Below, piece after piece: positions 1 to 8,135 of a DNA stretch of 64,000 nucleotides. The notes beneath the pieces were generated by a model, which had not been told where the DNA came from, did not search any database, and was given only the letters and a program-made list of their open reading frames with translations. Each line of letters opens with the position of its first letter. The stretch's first letter is position 1. Origin of the DNA: DATFVJ01 sp963826515 (GTDB lineage: Bacteria > Actinomycetota > Actinomycetes > Streptosporangiales > Streptosporangiaceae); contig CAWGXI010000009.1 in NCBI GenBank assembly GCA_963826515.1, forward strand, positions 62,001 through 126,000. Reading direction: 5' to 3'. The translations under genes and the position numbers were made by a program.

Positions 1-60
1 CTGTCCGGCGGGCCGCAACCTCGTGTCTATCGACGGCAAGCAGGCGGAGGTTGCTGCTGT

Positions 61-123
61 CCAGCGTGGCGGAGGATGCGAGATTCGAACTCGCGAGGGG
101 TTGCCCCCAACACGCTTTCCAAG
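61..123. repeat. Distal attachment-site copy (63-bp direct repeat of the tRNA-Ser 3' half)
   Basis: These 63 bases are identical to 1897-1959. They duplicate the 3' half of the tRNA-Ser gene: the CCA end, acceptor strand, T arm, variable arm and part of the anticodon stem. This is the classic footprint of a tyrosine-recombinase element integrated at a tRNA 3' end. The integrase fragment lies between the two copies, next to the intact tRNA, as expected for attL/attR geometry. Confidence 0.9.
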
Positions 124-300
124 TCTGTAGGTCCGTGTTCACCGTGGGTCCGAGCCGTCTGCGGCCTGGGCCGGCAGTGCTGACAGTGCCCAGGTGAACG
201 CCGCTGCACATAGCTGAATGAGACTAGGAATGAGACTACGGCCCACCCGCACGAGGGCCGCTGGCTTGGTCGGCCAGCGCCCGCGCCGTACCCTGATCAG

Positions 301-561
301 GTGACCGAGTTGCCAATTGACGACGCCGCCGCCCTCACGCACGCGGCGCACGATGCCGCCGAGCGCGGCCAGGTCGTCTAGCTCACCGACGCGCAGGGTC
401 GGCGGCTGGCCGCGATCGTACCGGCAGACGTCGCCGCCGCTGGCGCGGCTGCTGTCGAGGCGCTAGAAGACGCTGCCGACAGCGCTACGGCGGACGAAGC
501 GCTGGCCGAGTGGGCGGCGGACGACCGGCGCACCTTCCGGCTTGGCGCCGTCGATAACTAC
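301..561 (+). pseudogene. Phd/YefM-like antitoxin remnant with in-frame amber stop
   Basis: A GTG start at 301 opens a frame resembling Phd-type antitoxins: a short helical start (TELPIDDAAALTHAAHDAAERG), then VV-stop-LTDAQGRRLAAIVPAD, then an acidic tail rich in Ala and Glu (ALAEWAADDRR). The strand-loop pattern VV(Y)LTDxxGRRLAAIVP is the hallmark. A TAG at 379-381 sits where Tyr is usual. No toxin gene is visible beside it. Downstream the frame runs into the opposing PP2C-like fragment. Being inside the tRNA-bounded island suggests it once stabilised that element. The family call rests on pattern recognition only. Confidence 0.5.
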
Positions 562-945
562 GGATTGACGACCCGCGCACGATTACCCCTTGCGTTGCCC
601 GGGTATTTCTCGGCGTTTAGTCTTGCATCTGCTAGGACAAAGGTAGTCAACGAACTCCTCACTCAGCCGCACAACTGCTACGGCGGCCGAGGGCGCGCCG
701 ACCTCCTGCAGGTCGCACGTGTCTTCATGCAGTGCGGCTACATCCTGTATCGCAGCCGCGAGAGCGCTGCTTAGCGATACCGCTGGGTCGGACGCGGCGG
801 CGATTAGCCGTGTGCCTAGTTCATTCACGTACCACGGCGTGCCGTGGTGGCATCCGGTCACGGTCTGGTCAAAGACGGTTACGCCGTCAAGGACTCTGAC
901 GTTCCTGCGCGACGCTGGCCTGCGCCCGCCCGGCTGACCACAGTC
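558..945 (-). pseudogene. PP2C-like protein fragment, frameshifted
   Basis: Read on the minus strand, this resembles the core of actinobacterial PP2C-like (PPM-fold) proteins: DGVTVFDQTV, then PWYVNELGTRLIAAA, then DVAALHEDTCDL, then PSAAVAVVRLSEEFVDYL. After DYL the frame is broken; moving by one base near 628 restores VLADARLNAEKYPGN and then a stop at 558-560. The N-terminal metal-binding region is absent or unrecognisable. It lies in the collapsed tRNA-Ser island and is almost certainly non-functional. Confidence 0.5.
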
Positions 946-961
946 ATCGGCTGTGCGATGA

Positions 962-1204
962 GAACGGGCGGGCGAGCTGGTCGCCGGCAACCTGGCCGAG
1001 CGCAACATCCTGCTCGGCGGCGAGCCCGGCGCCGACTGCCGCACCGCGTTCGGTGACGCCGAAGCACTGCCCACAACCACCCTGGTCACCCGGCTGCGGT
1101 CCGACCCCGAAGCCCCCTGGTCCGACCATGGCCCCGCCGGGATCACACCCATGCGGCTGGGCACTTTGCTGCGGGAGTACGACATCCGCTCCGCCAATAT
1201 CCGG
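962..1204 (+). pseudogene. DUF3631 protein C-terminal fragment fused to the integrase frame
   Basis: After a stop at 959-961 the frame reads ELVAGNLAERNILLGG, then TTTLVTRLRSDPEAPW, then GITPMRLGTLLREYDIRSANIR. The block ending RLGTLLREYDIRSANIR is typical of the C-terminal end of DUF3631 replication/helicase-like proteins of actinobacterial integrative elements. The frame passes without interruption into the integrase half at about 1205, so a deletion has joined the two genes in frame. No complete ATPase motifs remain. Confidence 0.6.
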
Positions 1205-1825
1205 CTCGGGCTCAAATGGCCAGATGTAGACCTTGATAAAGGCACGCTGCGGATACGGCGCGGCCGGTTGCGCCCGAAGTACGCGCACGGGTGCGTTGGT
1301 GATTGCCGTCATCACCCTGGCTACCGCCCACAGAGAAGGCAGGTCCGGTCTGACACCGGGGACACCAAGTCCCGGGCCGGTAGGCGCACGGTCGGGCTGC
1401 CCGACCCGCTGATAGCGCCGTTCAAGACGCACAAGCGGAAGCAGGAAGCCGAGCGGGGGATAGCCCGCCAGCTCTGGCATGACGAGGGGTGGGTATTCGC
1501 CAAGCCGGACGGCCGCCCACTGAACCCGAACACCGACTACCACAAGTGGAAAGCGCTCCTCGCAGAGGCAGGACTACGCGATGCGCGGTTGCACGATGCC
1601 AGGCACACAGCCGCAACCGTCTTGCTCATCCTGGGAGTGCCGACACCTACGGCCATGGCCATCATGGGCTGGTCAAGCGCGGCTATGGCCAAGAGGTATC
1701 AGCACTTGATCGACTCGATACGCCGGGACGTCGCCAAGCAGGTCGGCGGGCTTCTGTGGGACAGCGCCGACAGCGGCCCGGACGACGATGACGACGGCGC
1801 GGCCGGGGTGCTCGTTCCGGCCTGA
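1205..1825 (+). pseudogene. int: Tyrosine site-specific integrase, C-terminal catalytic half
   Basis: From LGLKWPDVDLDKGTLRIRRG onward this is the catalytic domain of a phage/ICE-type tyrosine integrase. The HxxR box is seen as LHDARHTAATVLL, followed by MGWSSAAMAKRYQHL with the nucleophilic Tyr. The N-terminal arm-binding and core-binding domains and the first catalytic Arg region are missing, replaced by the DUF3631 fragment. It ends about 70 bases from the tRNA-Ser, the usual place of int in a tRNA-targeting element. It is probably inactive. Confidence 0.85.
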
Positions 1826-1896
1826 TCAGACGACGAATGAGACTAAGCGGGGTGCTGGGCCGGTCACTGCGAAGGCTGGCCCGGCATCGCCGGAGG

Positions 1897-1959
1897 CCAG
1901 CGTGGCGGAGGATGCGAGATTCGAACTCGCGAGGGGTTGCCCCCAACACGCTTTCCAAG
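1897..1959. repeat. Proximal attachment-site copy (63-bp direct repeat)
   Basis: This copy is identical to 61-123 and overlaps the 3' part of the intact tRNA-Ser gene. The two copies delimit about 1.8 kb, much less than a whole integrative element, in keeping with an internal deletion. Confidence 0.9.
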
Positions 1960-1990
1960 CGTGCGCCCTAGGCCACTAGGCGAATCCTCC
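1903..1990 (-). tRNA. serT: tRNA-Ser (GGA anticodon)
   Basis: On the minus strand the 5' acceptor GGAGGAT pairs with ATCCTCC at the 3' end, followed by discriminator G and an encoded CCA. The D arm contains CCTAGTGGCCTAGG. The anticodon stem-loop CACGC-TTGGAAA-GCGTG carries anticodon GGA. A long variable arm (GGGGGCAACCCC) marks a class II serine tRNA, and the T loop TTCGAAT is canonical. Its 3' half is the target of the adjacent integrative element. The symbol is a convenience. Confidence 0.96.
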
Positions 1991-2302
1991 GCCGGCAAGC
2001 CTACCGGTCCGAAGAACCGGCGCCTCGCGAACATGCGTCTCCCGAGTATGCGCCTCACGAACGTGCGCCTCCCGAACCGTGCCCATGTGCCTGGGGCAAC
2101 GGCTGATGCGTGTCGCGCCGCACGGAGCCGTTCGGGATCATGGGGGTTCTGCCTGATCTGCGCGGGAGCGGCGCCCCGGCCGATCCGATCGGGGGACGGC
2201 GCACCACCCGGGTATGGCGTGCCTGCCGCCGCGCGGCACCTCCAGCAGCCTGACTTGCCCGTTGGCGGCCTGAGGCCAGTCGCGGGCCACTAGACTGTCC
2301 CG
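1991..2302. other. Intergenic: minisatellite plus presumed SRP RNA promoter
   Basis: No gene is seen between the tRNA and the SRP RNA. The segment holds the 15-bp array at 2020-2080. The remaining sequence should contain the promoter of the SRP RNA, but no clear -35/-10 pair stands out at this base composition. Confidence 0.4.
2020..2080. repeat. Four-unit, about 15-bp minisatellite
   Basis: Units start at 2020, 2035, 2050 and 2065, with consensus GCGCCTCACGAACNT. The motif GCGCTCACGAAC recurs, inverted, in the array at 26100-26216, so the two loci share a repeat family. It lies outside any convincing gene. Confidence 0.75.
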
Positions 2303-2394
2303 AGACCCTCCGCACGACGTGAATCCCGCCAACTCCCCCAGGGCCGGAAGGCAGCAAGGGTACGTGGGCTCTGACGGGTGTGCGGGGGGTCCTC
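2303..2394 (+). ncRNA. ffs: 4.5S signal recognition particle RNA (small bacterial type)
   Basis: The segment carries the conserved SRP helix-8 core CAGGGCCGGAAGGCAGCAAGGG, with the GGAA tetraloop. The flanking arms GACCCTCCGCAC (from 2304) and GTGTGCGGGGGGTC (to 2391) pair to form the long hairpin. It lies immediately upstream of dnaX, its usual place in Actinobacteria. The RNA binds Ffh and directs nascent membrane and secreted proteins to the translocon. The ends are estimated from the outermost pairing and are good to a few bases. Confidence 0.92.
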
Positions 2395-2440
2395 TTCCCT
2401 CTTCCAGCCCCGGCGAGGATGAGAGCGAGGATGAGAGCGC

Positions 2441-4660
2441 ATGGCAGGTGGCCCATCGAGCCTGGCCCTGTACCGCAAGTACCGCCCGGCCACCTTCGCG
2501 GAGGTCAAGGGCCAGGATCATGTCACAGCTCCGCTCAGGCAGGCGCTGCTTGCCGGCCGGGTCCACCACGCCTACCTTTTCAGCGGCCCGCGCGGCTGCG
2601 GCAAGACGTCGAGCGCCAGGATCCTCGCGAGATCGCTCAATTGCGAGCAGGGGCCGACCCCCGACCCGTGCGGCAAATGCGACTCGTGTCTCGCGCTCGC
2701 CCCTGGCGGACCGGGCAGCATCGATGTGATCGAGATCGACGCCGCCTCGCACGGTGGTGTCGACGATGCTCGTGACCTGCGGGAACGTGCCTTCTACGCG
2801 CCGGTCTCCGGCCGGTTCAAGGTCTACATCATCGACGAGGCGCACATGGTCACCCGCGAGGGCTTCAATGCGCTGCTCAAGCTCGTGGAGGAGCCCCCGC
2901 CACACCTGAAGTTCGTATTCGCGACGACGGAGCCGGAGAAGGTCATCGGCACCATCAGGTCGAGGACCCACCACTACCCGTTCCGGCTTGTGGCCCCGCA
3001 GATCCTGCGTGAGCTGCTCGAACAGATCCTGAACGCCGAGAATGTGTCGTATGAGCCTGCCGCGCTGCCGCTCGTCGTCCGCGCAGGCGCCGGTTCCGCC
3101 AGGGACGCGCTGTCCGTCCTCGATCAGCTGCTTGCTGGTTCTGATACATCCGGCATCACCTATGCCGCCGCGGTGTCACTGCTCGGCTACACCGACTCGA
3201 GCCTGCTCGACGAGACCGTGGACGCACTGGCATCCGGTGACGGCGCGGCCGTTTTCCGCATGGTGGACCGGGTCATCAACGCCGGCAACGACCCGCGCAG
3301 GTTCGCAGCCGATCTGCTCGACCGCCTCCGCGACTTGATAGTGCTCGGCGCGATCGGCGACGCGGACCGCTCTGGCCTGTTCGACGGCCCCGCCGACCAG
3401 GTCGACCGAATGCGCGAGCAGGCTGCCAAGTTCGGCGCAGCCGAGCTGACCCGGTCGGCCGAGGTGCTCAATGCCGGGCTGACCGAGATGCGCGGTGCGG
3501 CGTCGCCGCGGTTGCTTCTCGAACTGACCTGTGCCCGGATGCTGCTGCCCGCCGCGGACGCAGATGAGACCGCGCTGCTCGCCAGGCTGGAGCGAATGGA
3601 ACGGTTGCTCGCGCTTGGCGACCCGGGCCTGGCGCCCGCTGAGATCGCTACGCGGGAACCAAAGGCACCGCGGCGGGCCCAGTCCACGAGGGAACCAGCC
3701 GGAAGGTCCGCGCGGGACGGTTCAGGCGCGTCCGGCGCGGATTCGCCCGGGCCGGATCGGCCCGCGGGAGCCACGTCCGGTCCAGTTCCCGACCGGCCGG
3801 CTTCCGGCAGGCCGTCCGCCGCTGCCACGACTGGCGCCACCGCGGCGCCGGGACCCACCGCCACGGCTGGCGTCACCGCGGCGCCGGGACCCACTACCAC
3901 GCAGGATCCCGCCGCCGCCCCCGGCCCGGCCGCCACGCCTGGCCCCACGACCACACCCGGCTCCACCGCCACGCCTGGCCCCGTCGCCCGGCGTGCCGCA
4001 CCTGCCCCCGTCGCGCCAGCCGCCGCGTCTGCCCCCGGCGTACTCGACGCCGAATCCGTCCGCCGCGGCTGGGACGGCATCCTCGATGCGGTTCGGCAGG
4101 TGCGCAAGGTGTCGTGGATCCAGCTCAGCAACGCCAATGTTGCGTCGCTCGAGGGCAATGTCCTCACCCTGGAGTTCGCCAGGGACGGCGAACTGAAGGG
4201 CTTCGCCGCGAGTGGGAGCGACGCGATCTTGGCTCGTGTCCTTCGTGAGCGGTTCGGCGTGGATTGGCACGTCCGGGCAGTTCCCGCTGCCTGCCGCGGC
4301 CGGCGAGAGACCTCCGGTCTCGTGCCCGGCGGCCAGGACAAGGTCACCGCGCAGGTCAACACGCACGGCACCGGCCAGCCCGCCGCCGGGCGTGGGCCGC
4401 GCGCCCAGGATCGGCCTGGCAGCGAACCTGACGGCCAGGTGGATCCCGCTCCGCAGCAGGGGAGCCGGCGGTCGGGCGGGAGGCCGCTCGTGCCACCCGG
4501 CCCGCGGCTGGAAGAGCCCGATCTGGCTGACGAGACCTACATCGACGATGACGCCGACGCGGGACTGACAGGCATGGAGCTGATCACGCGGGAACTCGGC
4601 GGCCAGGTGATCGGCGAGATCGACAACTCGGGCGGCTTCGGGCGGCCGTCCCCCCGATAA
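2441..4660 (+). CDS. dnaX: DNA polymerase III subunits gamma/tau
   Basis: Clamp-loader ATPase that loads the beta sliding clamp during replication. The Walker A motif GPRGCGKT is at residues 49-56, a four-Cys zinc site at 68, 77, 80 and 83, and the DEAH-type Walker B at 132-135, followed by the sensor region and lid domain. Residues of about 400-530 form a low-complexity Ala/Pro/Thr linker with PGPT-like repeats. The C-terminal tau domain (VRRGWDGILDAVRQVRKVSWIQLSNA onward in part) starts near 535. At 739 residues it is in the normal actinobacterial range. The ATG at 2441 lies 46 bases after the SRP RNA. The frame is fully open. I see no obvious frameshift site for a separate gamma form. Confidence 0.97.
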   Translation: MAGGPSSLALYRKYRPATFAEVKGQDHVTAPLRQALLAGRVHHAYLFSGPRGCGKTSSARILARSLNCEQGPTPDPCGKCDSCLALAPGGPGSIDVIEIDAASHGGVDDARDLRERAFYAPVSGRFKVYIIDEAHMVTREGFNALLKLVEEPPPHLKFVFATTEPEKVIGTIRSRTHHYPFRLVAPQILRELLEQILNAENVSYEPAALPLVVRAGAGSARDALSVLDQLLAGSDTSGITYAAAVSLLGYTDSSLLDETVDALASGDGAAVFRMVDRVINAGNDPRRFAADLLDRLRDLIVLGAIGDADRSGLFDGPADQVDRMREQAAKFGAAELTRSAEVLNAGLTEMRGAASPRLLLELTCARMLLPAADADETALLARLERMERLLALGDPGLAPAEIATREPKAPRRAQSTREPAGRSARDGSGASGADSPGPDRPAGATSGPVPDRPASGRPSAAATTGATAAPGPTATAGVTAAPGPTTTQDPAAAPGPAATPGPTTTPGSTATPGPVARRAAPAPVAPAAASAPGVLDAESVRRGWDGILDAVRQVRKVSWIQLSNANVASLEGNVLTLEFARDGELKGFAASGSDAILARVLRERFGVDWHVRAVPAACRGRRETSGLVPGGQDKVTAQVNTHGTGQPAAGRGPRAQDRPGSEPDGQVDPAPQQGSRRSGGRPLVPPGPRLEEPDLADETYIDDDADAGLTGMELITRELGGQVIGEIDNSGGFGRPSPR

Positions 4661-4925
4661 ACAGGACGCCCTCCAGGCGGCTATCTTCCAGGTACCCGTC
4701 CTCCGGTTAGCTGCTTGGGCGGGACACCTCTCACGCCGCAGGCGCGGCAACTGCTCGACAAGGCTCATCAAGACCTGCCGCCGGGCAAGGGAAACATGGC
4801 GGCGAAACAGGGCAGGCTAACAGGGCAGGGAAACGCTGTGCCAACAGGAGGGCCGGGCGTGTGCCCGCCGGACCGCCAGGCCGTAGGCTCTCAGGTGACA
4901 GCCTGTCGTCGTCGAGGGGGCGGAT
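4661..4925. other. dnaX-ybaB intergenic region
   Basis: 265 bases without a convincing gene. It may hold a separate promoter for ybaB-recR, but none can be pointed to with confidence. Confidence 0.3.
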
Positions 4926-5399
4926 GTGAACCCTGGTGGCCCGCTGAACATGCAGCAACTGCTTGCTGAGGCGCAGAAGATGCAGGAGAAGCTGATGAGC
5001 GCCCAGCAAGAGCTTGCGGATGCCGAGGTCGAGGGCTCCGCGGGCGGCGGGCTTGTGACCGCCACTGTGAACGGCCAAGGTGAGCTGGTCGACCTAGCCA
5101 TCAGCCCAGAGGCCATAGATCCGGCGGATCCGGCGGAGACCGCTGAGACGCTCGCCGACCTCGTGCTCGCGGCGGTGCGGGACGCCAACCGGGCCGTCGG
5201 TGACCTGCAGCAGGAGAAGATGGGCCCGCTCGCGGAAGGTCTCGGAGGTGGTCTCGGCGGCCTGGGGATCCCCAGCGAACCGGGCTACCCCAGCGAACCG
5301 GGCTACCCCAGCGAACCGGGCTACCCCAGCGAACCGGGCTACCCCACCGAACCGGGCGACACCAACGGACCCGGCGGCCTCGGCCTGCCTGGCCGATAA
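4926..5399 (+). CDS. ybaB: YbaB/EbfC nucleoid-associated protein with repeat tail
   Basis: Small DNA-binding protein of the YbaB/EbfC family that sits between dnaX and recR in most bacteria. The N-terminal helix NMQQLLAEAQKMQEKL and the core sheet (GGGLVTATVNGQGELVDLAI, residues of about 40-59) are typical. The usual protein ends near residue 110. Here a Gly-rich stretch is followed by four SEPGYP units and one variant, encoded by an 18-bp tandem repeat. The GTG at 4926 is chosen because MNPGG(x)nMQQLL is the usual actinobacterial start. An alternative internal ATG lies at the MQQLL position. Confidence 0.93.
   Translation: MNPGGPLNMQQLLAEAQKMQEKLMSAQQELADAEVEGSAGGGLVTATVNGQGELVDLAISPEAIDPADPAETAETLADLVLAAVRDANRAVGDLQQEKMGPLAEGLGGGLGGLGIPSEPGYPSEPGYPSEPGYPSEPGYPTEPGDTNGPGGLGLPGR
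5271..5360. repeat. 18-bp tandem repeat inside ybaB (five units)
   Basis: Units start at 5271, 5289, 5307, 5325 and 5343. The first four are identical (CCCAGCGAACCGGGCTAC) and encode PSEPGY. The fifth is diverged. The length is a multiple of three, so copy-number change would keep the frame. Confidence 0.95.
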
Positions 5400-5408
5400 G
5401 GACGCGAC

Positions 5409-6008
5409 GTGTACGAAGGGGTCATCCAGAACCTCATCGACGAACTCGGCCAGTTGCCTGGCGTCGGGCCGAAGGGCGCGCAGCGCATCGCCTTTCACCT
5501 GCTTGCCGCCGACCCGGCGGACGCGCGGCGGCTCGCGGCGGCGTTGCTCGAGGTGAAAGACCGGGTCAGGTTCTGCCGTAGCTGCGGGAATGTCGCCGAG
5601 GAGGAGGAGTGCCGCATCTGCCGTGACACGCGCCGCGATCCCGCGGTGATCTGTGTTGTGGAGGAGCCGAAGGACGTGGTGGCGATAGAGCGGACCCGTG
5701 AGTTCCGCGGCACCTATCACGTGCTGGGCGGTGCCATCAGCCCGATTGATGGCATTGGCCCGGACGACCTGCGGATCAAGGAACTGATGACCCGGCTTGC
5801 TGACGGTACCGTCACCGAGCTGATCCTCGCCACCGACCCGAATCTCGAAGGCGAGGCGACCGCGACGTACCTGGCAAGGCTTGTGAAGCCCATGGGACTG
5901 CGGGTGACAAGGCTGGCAAGCGGCCTCCCGGTCGGTGGTGACCTGGAGTATGCGGACGAGGTCACGCTAGGGCGCGCATTCGAAGGACGGAGGCTCCTCG
6001 ATGTCTGA
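5409..6008 (+). CDS. recR: Recombination mediator RecR
   Basis: RecFOR-pathway protein that helps load RecA on gapped DNA. The helix-hairpin-helix region (LPGVGPKGAQRIAFHLL) lies at residues 16-32. The C4 zinc finger has Cys 56, 59, 68 and 71. A Toprim domain follows, starting CVVEEPKDVVAIE, with the ATDPNLEGEATA loop. The 199-residue length is standard. The GTG start lies 9 bases after the ybaB stop, and the 3' end overlaps the next gene by 8 bases, so translation is probably coupled. Confidence 0.97.
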   Translation: MYEGVIQNLIDELGQLPGVGPKGAQRIAFHLLAADPADARRLAAALLEVKDRVRFCRSCGNVAEEEECRICRDTRRDPAVICVVEEPKDVVAIERTREFRGTYHVLGGAISPIDGIGPDDLRIKELMTRLADGTVTELILATDPNLEGEATATYLARLVKPMGLRVTRLASGLPVGGDLEYADEVTLGRAFEGRRLLDV

Positions 6009-6582
6009 TACACCAGGTTCCGGGCCACATTTCCCCGGCTGGCGGGCGCAGCGAGGCGAGGGCTGGGACGCGCTTGCCGACAAGATCGCCAGGAATGTTC
6101 AGGATTTTCTTGACGGGGTGGAGGCTCTCGCCCGAGGTGAGGGCGGGAACGAGACCGTACCGCTCCTCCTGCTCGAGGTTTCCCAGATCCAGCTAGCGGG
6201 CGCCCAGCTTGGCGCGACGACGGACGTGATCCTGCCCGACAACAGGGAACCCGAGGTGGGAGCCGACCCGGACCTTGACGAACTGCGGACCGGGCTCGGC
6301 AAACGGTTCGCCCCTTATGACGACTACCTCGAGATCTTCGACCCGTATGCGGACAGCCAGGCCACGTCGTTCCGGCTTTCCGACGATGTAGCGGCCGTTG
6401 CCGCCGATCTCGTCCACGGGCTGAAGCACTACCAGGCAGGGCGGCCGCTTGAGGCGCTGTGGTGGTGGCAGTACTCGTACTTCAACCACTGGGGCACGCA
6501 CGGCGGAGCGGCGCTGCGGGCACTGCATGCCGTGGTCGCGCACGCCAGGCTCGACGTAATCGAGGAGTCCACCCCCGGCTGA
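6001..6582 (+). CDS. DUF5063 domain protein
   Basis: A 193-residue acidic protein of unknown function that follows recR in many actinomycetes. Visible features are the helical N-terminal half (WDALADKIARNVQDFLDGV), the motif DPYADSQATSFRLSDDVAAVAADL, and the aromatic-rich GLKHYQAGRPLEALWWWQYSYF, characteristic of this family. The ATG lies inside the last codons of recR. It is probably cytosolic, since no signal or membrane segment is seen. Confidence 0.9.
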   Translation: MSDTPGSGPHFPGWRAQRGEGWDALADKIARNVQDFLDGVEALARGEGGNETVPLLLLEVSQIQLAGAQLGATTDVILPDNREPEVGADPDLDELRTGLGKRFAPYDDYLEIFDPYADSQATSFRLSDDVAAVAADLVHGLKHYQAGRPLEALWWWQYSYFNHWGTHGGAALRALHAVVAHARLDVIEESTPG

Positions 6583-6830
6583 TCATCCGCAGTGCTGATC
6601 GCCCGCCGGCATGTGGGCCCGGATCAATCACCTGCTTAACGGCTGCCGCGGTGTGTCGCCGCAGCTAGGACACGCGCTAGCTGGCAACGAACCCGCCGAT
6701 GGTCCTTGGTCCGGCGTAAATCCATTCGGATGATCCGGCGGGGGGCTGGATAAACTCGGGGTCGTCCGCAAGCAGCGCGGGCAAGCAACCCGGCGACGGG
6801 GCCGCCCGGATCGGGAGGAGCAGCGCGTTC

Positions 6831-8135
6831 GTGTCTGACGGAGCGCTTGTCGTGCAGAAGTATGGTGGTTCGTCCGTTGGCGACGCCGCTGGCATCAAGA
6901 GGGTCGCGCAGCGCATCGTGGCGGCGAGGAAAGCGGGCCACTCCGTCGCGGTGGTGGTCTCTGCGATGGGTGACACCACCGACGAACTGCTTGACCTCGC
7001 GCAGCAGGTGAGCCCGCTGCCGCCGGGCCGCGAGCTTGACATGCTGCTCACCGCCGGCGAGCGGATATCGATGGCCCTGCTGGCGATGGCCATCGGCAAC
7101 CTCGGCTACCAGGGCCGCTCGTTCACCGGCTCGCAGGCGGGCGTGATCACCGATTCCGTGCACGGCAGGGCACGGATCATCGACGTGACACCCGGCCGGA
7201 TCCGCGATGCGCTGGCGGCCCGCGCGATCCCGATCGTGGCCGGTTTCCAGGGCGTGTCCCAGACCAGCAAAGACATCACCACGCTTGGCCGCGGCGGTTC
7301 CGACACGACCGCGGTCGCGCTTGCCGCGGCACTCGGCGCCGACGTGTGCGAGATCTTCACGGACGTGGACGGGGTATTCACCGCCGATCCGCGCATCGTG
7401 CCAGGCGCGCGGCGCATTCCGCGCATCACGTACGAGGAGATGCTGGAGATGGCGGCGTGCGGCGCCAAGATCTTGCACTTGCGGTGTGTGGAGTACGCCC
7501 GCCGTTACGGCATTCCCATTCACGTCCGGTCATCGTTCAGCCAGCGTCCGGGCACCTGGGTAGTGGGCAACATGCCCGCGCCCGGCGAGCAACACCGAAC
7601 AGGGGAAGAAGAGATGGAGCAGGCGATCATCTCCGGCGTGGCGCACGACCGGAGCGAGGCGAAGATCACCGTAGTCGGCGTTCCCGACAAGGTTGGCGAG
7701 GCGGCCCGGATCTTCCGCGCCATCGCCGACGCGGAGATAAACATCGACATGATCGTGCAGAACGTTTCCGCGGCCGCGACCGCGCGGACGGACATCTCCT
7801 TCACGTTGTCGCGCGCCGATGGCCAGGCGGCGATGTCGCGGCTGCAGCGCCTTCAAGAGGAGGTCGGCTTCGAGTCGCTGCTCTACGACGACAGGATCGG
7901 CAAGGTGTCCCTGATCGGCGCAGGCATGCGCTCGAACCCCGGCGTCAGCGCGACGTTCTTCAGCGTACTCGCCGCGGCCGGGGTCAATATCGAGATGATC
8001 TCCACTTCGGAGATCCGGATCTCGGTCGTGGTCGACGAACATGACGTCGACACCGCGGTAACCACGACCCACCGGGCATTTAACCTCGATACGGACCAGG
8101 CGCGGGCCGTCGTCTACGGCGGGACAGGCCGGTGA
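6831..8135 (+). CDS. lysC: Aspartate kinase (alpha subunit, full length)
   Basis: Phosphorylates L-aspartate, the first step to lysine, threonine and methionine. The kinase domain opens with VVQKYGGSSVG (Lys10 to Ser14). It also shows SAMGDTTDELL, the TTLGRGGSDTTAVALAAAL nucleotide/substrate loop, and FTDVDGVFTADPR. Two ACT domains follow from about residue 262 (ISGVAHDRSEAKITVVGVPD) and sense end products. At 434 residues it is close to the usual actinobacterial length of about 420. The GTG start is the only one preceded by a fair ribosome-binding site (GGGAGGAG) in the right window. It overlaps asd by 4 bases. Confidence 0.97.
   Translation: MSDGALVVQKYGGSSVGDAAGIKRVAQRIVAARKAGHSVAVVVSAMGDTTDELLDLAQQVSPLPPGRELDMLLTAGERISMALLAMAIGNLGYQGRSFTGSQAGVITDSVHGRARIIDVTPGRIRDALAARAIPIVAGFQGVSQTSKDITTLGRGGSDTTAVALAAALGADVCEIFTDVDGVFTADPRIVPGARRIPRITYEEMLEMAACGAKILHLRCVEYARRYGIPIHVRSSFSQRPGTWVVGNMPAPGEQHRTGEEEMEQAIISGVAHDRSEAKITVVGVPDKVGEAARIFRAIADAEINIDMIVQNVSAAATARTDISFTLSRADGQAAMSRLQRLQEEVGFESLLYDDRIGKVSLIGAGMRSNPGVSATFFSVLAAAGVNIEMISTSEIRISVVVDEHDVDTAVTTTHRAFNLDTDQARAVVYGGTGR
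7614..8135 (+). other. lysC-beta: Internal translation start for the aspartokinase beta subunit
   Basis: Inside lysC, in the same frame, the ATG at 7614 is preceded by a purine-rich ribosome-binding stretch (AGGGGAAGAAGAG, 7601-7613). Translation from here would give 173 residues consisting only of the two ACT domains, beginning MEQAIISGVAHDRSEAKI. Corynebacterium and related aspartokinases are alpha2beta2 enzymes whose beta subunit starts at just such an in-frame site. The assignment therefore combines seen sequence with known family behaviour. Confidence 0.8.

Noticed and set aside
2441..4660. Programmed frameshift in dnaX making a gamma subunit
   Set aside because: No A-rich slippery sequence with a following hairpin was seen in this GC-rich gene.
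3187..4771. Long minus-strand open frames opposite dnaX
   Set aside because: They mirror the low-complexity linker of DnaX and show no recognisable domains.
5271..5360. Possible CRISPR-like array
   Set aside because: The units are contiguous, without spacers, and lie in the ybaB reading frame. No CRISPR array or cas gene is present in the window.
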